A DNA stretch of 64,000 nucleotides, from the NCBI GenBank assembly GCA_026826555.1, contig JAKSZT010020697.1, positions 2,143,685 to 2,207,684 on the forward strand, read 5' to 3'. Made by a program: the position numbers and the translations under genes. Of the stretch, positions 10,641-20,284 are shown in pieces. The DNA is from Tolypeutes matacus. Lineage: Eukaryota; Chordata; Mammalia; Cingulata; Chlamyphoridae. The notes under the pieces are model-generated. The model worked only from the letters and a program-made list of their open reading frames with translations, did no database searches and was not told the origin of the DNA. Within the stretch, counting starts at the first letter, position 1, and each line of letters starts with the position of its first letter.

Positions 10641-13600
10641 ATAAATTATGTCCATATGGGTGATGGCTCACAACCTTCTTTTCTCTTTCTGTCCCTTGTT
10701 AAACTATCTTTCAGACAATGGTTTTCAGAGACTGCTCACTTTCCTCAATTCAAATCAGTGAGTTCATATACTGTTCATCCTTCAATGCCTGGCTTGCTTC
10801 ACTCAACAAAAGGTCTTCAAGATTCATTCATGCTATTCCATGTGTTACCACTTTATTCCTTCTTACAGCTGAGTAATATTCCATTGTATGTATGTACCAC
10901 ATTTTGTTTATCCATTCATCTGTTGATGGGCACCGGGGCTGATTCCAACTTTTGGCAATTGTGAACAATGCCGCTATGAACATTGGTGTGCATATATCTG
11001 CTCATGTCTTTGCTTTCAATTTTTCTGAGTATATACCCAGCAGTGGAATCACTGGATCATATGGAAGATCTATTGTTAGTTTTCTGAGGAACCACCAAAC
11101 TGTCCTCCACATTGGCTGGAACATTCCAGAATCCCACCAGCAGTGGATGAGGGTTCCCATTACTCCACATCCTCTTCAACACTTATAGTCTGCTGTTTTC
11201 TTAAAAGCTGCCATTCTGATGGATGTAAGATGGTATCTCATTTTAGTTTTGATTTGCATTTCCTTAATAGCTAGTGATGCCGAGAATTTTTTCATGTGCT
11301 TTTTAGCCATTTGTATTTCTTCCTTGGTGAAGTGTCTTTTCAGGTCACTTGCCTCCTTTTTAAATGGGTTGTTTGGTTTTTTTTTATTTTTGAGGTTTTT
11401 TTTTTTATTTTGAGGTGTATCCTAATAGGATATTAGGATATCCTATTAATATCCTAATAAGATATTAGGCTCCTATTAGCTATATGGTTGCTAATTTTTT
11501 CTATAAGGTGTCAGATGGTATTCCTCTCTCATTCTTTTGGATATGGATATCCAGTTCTCCAAGCACCACTTCTTAAAGAGGCCATTTTCTCCCAACTGAG
11601 TGGCTTGGTGGTCTTGTCAAATATCAGATGACTGTACATGTGAAGATCTATCAGAACTCTCAATTCAGTTCCATTGGTCAGTATATCTATCCTTGTGCCA
11701 ATATCATGCAGTTTTGAGCACTGTAGCTTTGTAGTATGTTTTAAAGTCAGGTAATGTGATACCTCCAAGTTCATTTTTCTTTTTCAATATGTCTTTGGCA
11801 ATTCAGGACCTCTTACCTTTCCAAATATATTTTGTAGATCCTTTTTCCATTTCCTTAAAAAATACAATGTTGATATTTATTGGGATTGCATTAAATCTAT
11901 AGATTAGTTTGGGTAGGATAGACATCTTGATGATGTTTAGTCTTCCTATCCATGAACAGGGAATATTATTCCATTAATTTAAGGCTTCTTTGATTTCCTT
12001 TAACAGTGCTGTGTAGTTTTCTGTATATAAGTCCTTTACATCTTTAATTAAATTTATTCCTAGGTATTTGATTCTTTTAGTTACTATTGCAAATGGTATT
12101 TTTTTCTTGATTTCCTCCTTACATTGCTCATTTTTGGTGTATAGAAATGCTACCGGTTTTTTTTTGTTTTTTTTTTTTATTATGGGTAAAAATCAAAATT
12201 CTCACAATACATACAAACATTTGTAAAATGATATATAAATATATATGCATATATGTGTATTTGCTTACAAAAATATTATTTATATATATATATATACATA
12301 TATTTTAAGAGGTGCTTAGATTACCTAAAATATTATATGGAACCCACTGGGATTCCCATGTTGCCCACCTCCCACACCTCCCACCACATCCAACACAAAC
12401 ATCTCCCATAGTGTGGCCCACCAACCTCAATGAACTTACACATCCTGGAGCCTTGCCACCAACCATAGACCACAGTTCACCGGTTTTTGACAATTGATCT
12501 TATAGCCTATAATGTTATTGAACTCCTTCATAAGTTCTAGAAGCTTTGTTGTAGATTTCTCAGGGCTTTCTATGTATAGGATCACATCGTCTGCAAATAA
12601 TGAAGTTTATACTTCTTCTTTTCCAATTTATATGCTCTTTATATCTTTTTTTTTTTTTTTTTTTTGCTTCAGTTCTTGAGCAAGTACTTCTAAGACAATA
12701 TTAAATAGGAGTGGTGATAGTGGGCATGCTTATGTTGTTCCCAATCTCAGAAGGAAAGCGTTTAGGATTTCACCATTGAAGATGCTATTAGCTTTTGGTT
12801 TTTTATATATCTTTATCATATTCAGAAAGTTTCCTTCTATTCCATCTTTTGCAGTGTTTTTGTCAGGAAAGAGTGCTGTATTTTGTTGAATACTTTTTCT
12901 GCATCTATAGAGATGATCATGTTATTTTTTTCTTTCAATCTGTTTATGTTGTGTATTACATTGATTGAGTTTCTTATATTGAACCATCCTTGTATACCCG
13001 GGATGAAACCCACTTGATCATGGTGTATAATCCTTTTGATATGTTGTTGAAATGATTAGCAAGTATTTTGTTGAGAATTTTAACATCTAGTCTCATTATA
13101 GAAATTGGTCTGTAACTTTCCTTTCTTGTGGTATCTTTGTTTGGCTTCGGTATTAGGGTAATGTTGGCATCATAGAATGAGTTAGGCAATATTCCTTCTA
13201 CTTCTATTTTATGGAAGTGCTTAAGCAGGATTGGTGTTAGCTCTTTTCAGAATGTTTGGTAGAATTCAGCTCTGAAGAGGTCCTGGACTCTTCTTAGTTG
13301 GGAGGTTTTTGATGACTAAGTCTATCTCTTTTCCTGTAATTGTACCCTTGAGTTCATCAATTTCTTCTTTCATCAATGTAGGCTGTTTGTGAGTTTCTAG
13401 AAATTTGTCCATTTCCTCTAAATTATCATTCTTGTTGGAATATATTTTTTCAAAGCATCCTCTTATGATATTCTTTATTTCTTTGGGGTCAGTAGTGATA
13501 TCCCATTGCTCATTCCTTATTTTGTGAATTTGATTTTGTTCTCTCTTTTTCTTTGTTAGTCTTATAAGGGTTTGTTAATTTTATTGATCTTCTCGAAGAA

Positions 13601-14690
13601 CCAGCTTTTGGTTTTGTTCATATTTTCTTATGCTTTCTTATTCTTTATTTCATTTACTACTGCTCTAACCTTTGTTATTTCCTTCTTGTACTTCCTTTGG
13701 GGTTAGTTTGTTGTTGTTTTTCCAGTTCCTCCAGGTGTGCAGTTAGGTCTTCAAGTTTAGCTCTTTCTTTTTCCTTAACGTATGTATCTATGTCTATGAA
13801 CTTCCCTTTCAGGAAACCTTTTGCTGCATCCAATAGGCTTTGATATGTTGTGTTGTCATTTTCATTGGTTTCAAGATAGTTACTGATTTCTTTTGAGATT
13901 TCCTCCTTGACCCACTCTTTGTCTAAGAATGTGTTGTTTAACTTCCATATCTTTGTGCCTCATCTGTTTTCTGGCCCTTAGTGATTTCCAATTTCATTCC
14001 ATTGTGGTCAGAGAAATTACTTTGTATAATCTCAATCTTTCTGAATTCATTGAGAGTTGTTCTGTGGCCTAGCATGTGGTATATCTTGGAGCATGATCCA
14101 TGTGCACTGTAGAATAATGTAAATCCTGTTGTATTTGGGTGTGGTGTTCTGAATATGTCTATTAGGTCCAGGTCTTCTAATGTATTGTTTAGAGTCTTTG
14201 TTTCTTTATTGATTCTCTGTCTAGATGTTCCATCTAATGGTGATAATGGTGTGTCAAAGTCCCCCACTATAATTGTAAAAACATTTATTTCTCCATTTAC
14301 TTTTTCCAGGGTTTGCCTCATGTAGTTGAGGCACCCTGATTAGGTGCATAAATGTTTATGATTGTTCTCTCTTCTTGAGAGATTACCCCTTTTATAATAT
14401 GTAGTGTCCATCTTTGTCTCTTACAATAGTTTTGCATTTAAAGTCTATTTTGTCTGATACTAGAATAGCTACTCCTGCCTTTTTTTTTGGTTACTCTTTG
14501 CTTGTAAAATTGTTTTCCATCCATTCATTTTCAGGGTCCTTGAATCCTTGGGTCAAAAGTGGGTTTCATATAGATAGCATATGGATGGATCTTATTTCCT
14601 TATCTATTCTGCCAATCAGTGTCTCTTGGATGGTGAATTTAATCCATTAACATTCAATGTTAATTCTCAACGAATTTCTTACTTCAGCCA
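10640..14690 (-). pseudogene. L1 ORF2 relic (endonuclease plus reverse transcriptase)
   Basis: ORF2 encodes the L1 endonuclease and reverse transcriptase. At 13,938-14,321 the endonuclease C-terminal half is legible: VGDFDTPLSPLDG, DLIDIFRTPHPNTTGF, then SDHNGMKLEI with the catalytic Asp-His pair of the APE-like fold. At 12,974-13,189 part of the RT fingers/palm remains ([20 protein letters not shown], then [19 protein letters not shown]). The rest is closed by stops and frameshifts, and the RT domain is interrupted by the nested L1 at 12162-12478. About 3.7 kb remain without the insert, near the usual 3.8 kb. It is not functional. Confidence 0.88.
12162..12478 (-). mobile_element. Nested 5'-truncated L1 3' end
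   Basis: This 317-bp insertion starts with a poly(T) run (the A-tail read on plus) and carries the L1 3' terminal block also seen at 7900-8010, including 'gattcccatgttgcccacct'. ACCGGTTTTT occurs at 12,152-12,161 and again at 12,479-12,488 as the TSD. It interrupts ORF2 of the host L1, so it is the younger of the two. A TA-rich tract (about 12,230-12,300) lies inside. Confidence 0.85.
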
Positions 14691-14779
14691 TATTTTCTGT
14701 GGATTAATGTAGGTCATATATTGTTTTTGTTTATGTTTTTGTCTTTCTAGTTGTTTTAAACTCTCCTCCATTTCTCTGT

Positions 14780-15340
14780 GCATTGTGCTTTGATCTCTCT
14801 CAATAGAGTTGGGAAGTTTTCAGACATTATTTCCTTCATCACTCCTTCTGTTCCCTTTCTCTTCTCTTTTCCTTCTGGGATGCCTATAATGCATATGTTT
14901 GTGCATTTTGGGTTGTTGGTGAAATCCCTGAGTCCATGCTGGAGTTTTTCTCTCTTTTTATCTATCTGTCTACTATCTGTTTGATTTCAGATGTATTGTC
15001 TTTCACACCACTAATCCTTTCTTCTGCCTGTTCAAATCTGCTGTTATGTGAATGCAGAGTCTATTTGATTTCTTGCATTGTGCTATTGTTCACCATCAAA
15101 TCTGTTATCTTTTTATGTATGTTTACAATTTCTTCAGTATTTTCTCCCAGTGTCTTCTTAATATACTTAATCTCTTCCTTCACTTCATTAATTTGGTCCA
15201 TGATATTTGTTTGGAAAGTTTTGATTAGTTGTTCAATGTTCTGCATCTCTTTCTGGATTTTAGTTTGTCATTGGACTGGTCCATGTCTTCCTTTTACTCA
15301 GTGTGCTTTGTAATGTTTTGTTGTCCTCTACTCACCACTT
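14780..15340 (-). pseudogene. L1 ORF1 relic, C-terminal part deleted
   Basis: ORF1 encodes the coiled-coil, RNA-binding chaperone of L1. The region 15,061-15,246 still reads as a coiled-coil-like stretch (MQNIEQLIKTFQTNIMDQIN onward). The paired start codons, ATGATG in the sister copy at 19,220-19,225, are GTGGTG here (about 15,335-15,340). Compared with 19,790-20,170 in the sister, about 0.4 kb is missing near 14,780: the sequence jumps from the middle of ORF1 into the ORF1-ORF2 linker, so most of the C-terminal domain is gone. Confidence 0.75.
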
Positions 15341-15989
15341 TATCTTGATGGGTTTATTCTGTTGATTAGCTTCTCTCTCTTCTTTAGAGTTTTATTTAGC
15401 TGGTGGTTCTGTTTGTGTGTAAAATTTTCTCTTTGAAACTTTTTCTTCTTATTTTATTTCCTTGCTTCTTTCTATGTTCCCTTGAAGGCAAACGATTAGG
15501 GCCAGAGGAATCAAAAGATGTGAGAAAGGAAGAAGGATAATAGTAATATTGAAAAAAGTTAGAAGAGGGACTGTATAAGACTTAGTAAAATGAATATTTA
15601 ACTCATGTAGGCAATGTAGAGTATTAGTAAAAAAGTGGGGTACCTAAAATGGACTGGGAAACTAAATAGAGAAAGATATATATATAATGATTTAGAAGGC
15701 TAGGATGATGAGGAGAGAGAGAAAGAGTAAAGAAAAAGCTGAAAGGAAAAAGTTAATATTAATAAAAAATGAAGAAAACAGAATAGATAGAATAGAAAGT
15801 GACACCCTTAAAGTTGTTGGCTAATGAAAAAACGTGGTATGTAAGAACCACAATGGAAAGCAGAAAGCAGAAAGATGAAGGAAGGAAAAGAGATAGTGTT
15901 GGAAGACAAAATCAATATAGACAGAGAATGGGAAATCACTGAAAAAGAAGCACAGCAAAGAATAGAGAAGCTAGCAGTCACTAATTTAA

Positions 15990-15999
15990 AAGAAAGAAA

Positions 16000-16035
<36 letters not shown>

Positions 16036-16046
16036 NNNNNNNNNNA

Positions 16047-16090
<44 letters not shown>

Positions 16091-16092
16091 AA
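15990..16092 (+). repeat. (GAAA)n microsatellite with a 10-N gap
   Basis: A GAAA tract in the L1 5' UTR is interrupted by ten undetermined bases (16,036-16,045), so its length is unresolved. The sister L1 has a T/G-rich tract at the equivalent place (18,522-18,575). Confidence 0.95.
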
Positions 16093-16548
16093 ACAAAGGT
16101 GGGGGAAGAGGAAAGGAAAGCAAGAGACAGCAATAAAACAAAGAAAAACCAAACACGACACAAGCAAGCAGTCAAACAAAGCTATGAAAGAACAGTGTTC
16201 CTTCTTGGGCCCTTGTGCAACCTCTCAGCCTCCTTGTGTTCATCAATCAATTGCCTTGAAAGGTTCTATCTGCAGGTTTTTTTATTTTTTAAAGTGACTG
16301 TCTCCTTTTTTTTTTTTTTGGCAAAATAAGGGACCCAATAAAACCCTCTTCTAGGCCACCCCCTTCACCGAGGGGACCTAACTAGGCTTGTGGAAACTAA
16401 TCAAGCACTTCCCACTTTCTAGCCTCCCCAGGGGAGCTGAATCTCTGATGCTAGTGAGTGTAGAAAGATAAAATTGGCTGACTCCACCCCCTCTAGAGCA
16501 AAGCCTCAGAATCACATGAGCTGTTGGGTAAATCAGGCTTCCTCAGTA

Positions 16549-16980
16549 GATTTGCCTCTCCCCTCAGCCTGGTGCTGCTTCAAGCTGGCTTATCTGCTCC
16601 CCAAAGCTATGAGAGAGTTCAGGCAAACAAATCCACAGAAAGGAAACCTCTCTCGACCTTCTGTCAGAACGCTCCCACCCTCAAAGAATGCTCCCTCTCA
16701 CCAGGTTGCCAGCATGGGTTGGGAAATATCCCTGGGTAGCTAAGTAAATCAACATTCCTTGGCAGATTCACCACTTCCCTCAGCCTCGTGCTATCAAGCC
16801 AGCTATTTTGTTCCCCAAAGTTGCAAGGGATTCCAGGCAGCCAAATCCACAGAAAGGAAACCCCTCTCAACCCTCCACCAGAATCCTCCCACCCTAGGAG
16901 AATGTTCCCTCTCACCAGGCTGCAGGTGGGAGCTGTGGCTCAAAGCAGCCTTTTTCCCTGAGGGTGGGGCTCACCCATCT
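16549..16980 (-). repeat. Two tandem L1 5'-UTR monomers, 216-bp period
   Basis: Units starting at 16,549 and 16,765 repeat the same series of blocks: 'ccctcagcct', 'gttccccaaag' or 'gctccccaaag', 'aaatccacagaaaggaaacc', 'ctctcaccagg'. The plus-strand L1 has one such unit at about 17,977-18,160. Tandem promoter monomers are known from rodent L1s; this is a comparable design. Confidence 0.8.
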
Positions 16981-17170
16981 GTGTTAACCACCACAGGCAG
17001 GGGAGAAACTCATGAATTTCTCCTTAGCAATCTGTGCCATCCAGCTCCCTCCAGAGTCATGTTCCCAAGGTTTTCACTTCTTGTGCCCCCAGCACAGACC
17101 CCTGGGCAGGACACTGTCCCAAATAAGCCATTCTCAGAGAGTGAGTCAGTGAGTGCCCTCCTAAACTGAT

Positions 17171-17179
17171 GCCATCTTG
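17171..17179 (-). promoter_or_regulatory. YY1-like site at L1 5' end
   Basis: CAAGATGGC on the minus strand sits about 5 bases inside the 5' end defined by the TSD. The same core in the human L1 5' UTR binds YY1 and fixes the transcription start. Confidence 0.65.
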
Positions 17180-17184
17180 CCTCT

Positions 17185-17197
17185 CAGTTACTATTTC
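17185..17197. repeat. Right TSD of minus-strand L1
   Basis: CAGTTACTATTTC is an exact copy of 7847-7859. Confidence 0.9.
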
Positions 17198-17735
17198 TTA
17201 ACACCCAACCAAGCCCTTTTGACTTACACATATCAGCAATAATTTCCTCATAAATGAATCTTGCTGTCTTCACCAGTGATCTCCCTACAAATAAATCTTT
17301 ATTTGGAGCCAAAGAATTGAACTATAACCACATTTTGATAACTTTCTTTTTCCTTGTATTCATTTTTCACAAAATATACAACCACTTAGGAAAACTGGTT
17401 AATCCCCATCCCACAGAGTCATTTACAAATAGAGGTTTTAAGGTGCATAACCCAAATGTAGCAAAATAGAAATTAGCAGTCAAAGAATGTGGTGTAATTA
17501 AAGACTAAGAATCAAAGAAGTCTAGATAATGATCTTCACTTCTGCCACTATGTAGCTATATGCTTCAGGCAAACCACTTTGCTCCTGTAGGTCCTGATTA
17601 TAAAATGCAGAGGTTGGCATAATCTTTAAAGTTCCTAAAATTTGCTTCTAAGATTTCAGGGTAATTCAGGAAGTAGCAAAGCATACTTTCCTGTTACATT
17701 ATAGGTACCAAATTGCAAATGTTTTTTAAAAAAAT
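17198..17735. other. Spacer between two head-to-head L1s
   Basis: This is the original genomic sequence separating the two L1 5' ends. It holds a MIR-like SINE at about 17,520-17,650 and otherwise nothing recognised. Confidence 0.8.
17520..17650 (+). repeat. MIR SINE fragment
   Basis: The order 'cttctgccactatgtagct', 'caggcaaaccactttgctc', 'attataaaatgcag' follows the MIR core region. It is diverged and predates both flanking L1s. Confidence 0.65.
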
Positions 17736-17747
17736 GATTGAGAAAAG
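17736..17747. repeat. Left TSD of plus-strand L1
   Basis: GATTGAGAAAAG recurs exactly at 26,906-26,917. Confidence 0.88.
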
Positions 17748-17752
17748 CATAG

Positions 17753-17761
17753 AAAGATGGC
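17753..17761 (+). promoter_or_regulatory. Degenerate YY1-like site at L1 5' end
   Basis: AAAGATGGC differs from the core CAAGATGGC by one base and lies 6 bases inside the element. It is collinear with the site in the minus-strand copy. Confidence 0.5.
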
Positions 17762-17976
17762 ATCTGTTTTGGTGGGCACTCATTTCTCTTGCAGAGGACA
17801 GCTCACTGGGTACAGGATCCTGCCCAGGTGGTCTGTTCTGGGAGCCTGCAGAGCAAGAAACTTGGCGACACTGATCTGGAGGGAGAAGGACAGTGAGGTG
17901 GAATGCTCAGTATAAAATCATGAGTTTTTTTCCCCAGCTGGAAATCATGGATGGGGATGGCTTAGCCCCACCCTCC

Positions 17977-18160
17977 CAGCAACCTGGTGAGAGGGAGCAC
18001 TCTCCAAGAATGGGAGGGTCCTGGCAAAGGGTGAGAGGGTTTTTTCTGTCATTTTGGCTGCCTGGACCCCCTTGCAGCTTTTTGGGAACAAATCAGCTTG
18101 CTAGAAGTGGTGTCGGGCTGAGGGGAGAGGCGAATCTGCTGAGGAAGCCTGATTTACCTA
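17977..18160 (+). repeat. Single L1 5'-UTR monomer
   Basis: Contains 'cctggtgagagggagcactc', 'ttgggaacaaatcagcttgc' and 'gggctgagggga', matching the reverse complement of the monomers at 16,549-16,980. Only one unit is present here against two in the sister copy. Confidence 0.7.
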
Positions 18161-19219
18161 ACAGCCATGGGACACAGAAGCTTAGTTCTAGAGGGAGCAG
18201 AGCCAACCAATTTTATAATTCTGCCCTGAGTATAATAATCTCAGCTCCCCCAGGGGTTCAGGCACTGGGAAGTGTTTGATAAGTTTCCATGAGCCTATTT
18301 AGGGTCCCCTCAGCATGGTTGTTTCAGATGAGGCCTTCTTTTGAGTCCCTTCATTCTATAAAAAAAAAAAATTTAACTTAATTTAACTGCTAAAACCTAC
18401 CTCAAAACCTGCAGACAGAAGGCTGCAGGGTAACTGATTGGTGAAAGCAGACCAAGAGGCTCGACAAGGGCCCAAGAAGGAATGCTACTCTTCATTTGCT
18501 TTGTTTGACTGCATGCTTAGGTGGTTTTTTTTTTTGTTTGTTTGTTTGTTTCTTGTTTTTCTTTCCTCTTTCCTCCCTACTCCCCACTTTTTAAAAAGTA
18601 GGTGCTGCTAGCTTGTTTCTTCTTTGATGTGCTTCTTCTTCCTTGATTTTCCATTCTCTGTGTATAGTGATATTGTCTACCAATGCTATCTCTTTTCCTT
18701 CCTTCATCATTCCACCTGCTGTTTCCTGTTGCAGTTCTTACATTCCACTTTTTTCATTAGTCCTCAATTTCATTGTCTATTCCATTTTCTTTTCTTTCTT
18801 TTTTCTATTAACTTTTTTCTTTCAGTCCTTTCTTTACTCTTTCCCTCTCTCCTCATCATTCTGGACTTTTAAATCATTCTATATATTTTTCTCTATTTGG
18901 TTTCACATTCCATTGTAAGTACTCCACTTTTTCCCCCCTATTAGTCTACATTGCCTACATGATATTCATTTACTAAGTGTGATACAGCCACTCTTCTAAC
19001 TTTTATCAATATTACTATTATCCTTTGTCCCTTCTAACCTATTTCCATTCCTCTGGCCCTAATCTTTTCCTTGAAGGGAACATAGAAAAAAGCAAGGAAA
19101 TACAACAAGAACAACAAAGTGTCAAAGAGTACACTTAACACACACACAGAACCACCAGCTAAATAAAACTCCAGAGCAGAGAGAGAAGCTAATCAACTGA
19201 ATAAATCTATCAAAATAAA

Positions 19220-20199
19220 ATGATGACCAGAGGGCAACAAAAAACTACAAACCCTACTGAGAAACAGGAAGACATGGACCATTCCAATGAACAAATTAAA
19301 AACCAGGAAGATGTGTAGAACATTGAACAACTAATCAAAGCTGTCCAAACAATATCATAGACCAACTTAATGAAGTGAAGTAAGAGATTAAGGCTATTAA
19401 GAAGACACTGGAAGAACATACTGAAGAAATTGTAAACATACATAAAAAGATAACAGATATGATGGTGATGAATGGCACAATCCAAGAAATCAAAAAGACA
19501 CTGGATTCACATAACAGCAGATTTGAACAGGCAGAAGAAAGGATTAGTGATGTGGAAGACAATACATCTGAAATCAAACAGATAGTAGAACAGATAGATA
19601 AATAGAAAGAAAAAATCAAGCAGGGACTCAGGGAATTAACTGACAACACAAAATGCACAAACATATGTATTATGGGCATTCCAGAAGGAGAAGAGAAGGG
19701 AAAGGGAACAGAAGGAGTGTTGAAGGAAATAATGGCTGAAAACTTCCCAACCCTATTGAGGGAGATTGATGTACATATCCAGGAAGCACAGCGCAAACCA
19801 AACAGTATAAATCACCACAGGTCTGATCCAATGCACAAAATTATCAAAATGTCCAATGCTCAAGACAAAGAGAAAATACTCAAGGCAGCAAGACAAAAGA
19901 GAACCATCACATACAAGGGAAGCACATTAAGGTTAAGTGCTGATTTCTCATCTGAAACCATGGAGGCAAGAAGACAATGGTATGACATTGTCAAGGTACT
20001 AAAAGAAAAAAACTTCAAGCCTTGAATTCTCTATCCAGCAAAGCTGACATTAAAAAATGATGGAGAGTTCAAAATATTCACAGATAAACAGAAATTAAGA
20101 GAATATGCCAATAAGAAACCTGTACTTTAAGAAATACTAAAGGAAGTTCTACAGGTTGAAAGGAAAAAACTGGAGAGAGAGAGCTGGAGAAGAGTGTAA
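19220..20199 (+). pseudogene. L1 ORF1 relic
   Basis: ORF1p is the trimeric RNA-binding chaperone of L1 particles. Two ATGs in tandem (19,220-19,225) open the frame. An N-terminal coiled-coil region follows (19,260-19,620, with stops and shifts), then a legible RRM and C-terminal domain at 19,672-20,025: MGIPEGEEKGKGTEGVLKEI, later HKIIKMSNAQDKEKILKAAR and LSADFSSETMEARRQWYDIV. A TGA (20,023-20,025) interrupts just before the conserved ILYPAKL block, and a second in-frame stop lies near 20,127. The natural end is the TAA at 20,197-20,199. The length of about 326 codons is normal. Confidence 0.88.
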
Positions 20200-20284
20200 G
20201 AACAACTAAAAAGAGAAATAAAAACAACATATGACATACATAAACCCAAAGAAAATATAGCTGATGTAAGAACTCGCTGAAGTT

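Larger units (their letters stand above)
7860..17184 (-). mobile_element. Full-length L1, minus strand (about 9.3 kb)
   Basis: The element reads right to left: 5' UTR with YY1-like start (to about 15,340), ORF1 relic (about 15,338-14,780), ORF2 relic (about 14,690-10,640) and a long 3' region ending in an A-rich tail at 7860. Perfect 13-bp TSDs show it arrived as one complete target-primed insertion. It is longer than typical 6-7 kb L1s mainly because the 3' region is about 2.8 kb. It later lost part of ORF1, received a 317-bp L1 insertion (12162-12478), and gathered many stops. Its sister copy of the same lineage lies head to head at 17748-26905. Confidence 0.92.

Noticed and set aside
10380..10964. 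194-codon plus-strand open frame, the longest clean one in its area
   Set aside because: It is antisense to the end of L1 ORF2 and the L1 3' region. The antisense of this L1 part is naturally poor in stops, and similar antisense frames occur in the other copies (24,166-24,393; 34,424-34,645).
14936..15313. 125-codon plus-strand hydrophobic frame resembling a membrane protein
   Set aside because: Antisense of the L1 ORF1 coiled coil. Reverse reading of Lys/Glu-rich codons gives Phe/Leu/Ser-rich pseudo-membrane proteins; the mirror case is 19,335-19,796 on the minus strand.
15808..16297. Overlapping 120-140 codon frames rich in Lys/Glu or Phe/Leu/Ser
   Set aside because: They are translations of the GAAA microsatellite, spanning undetermined bases.
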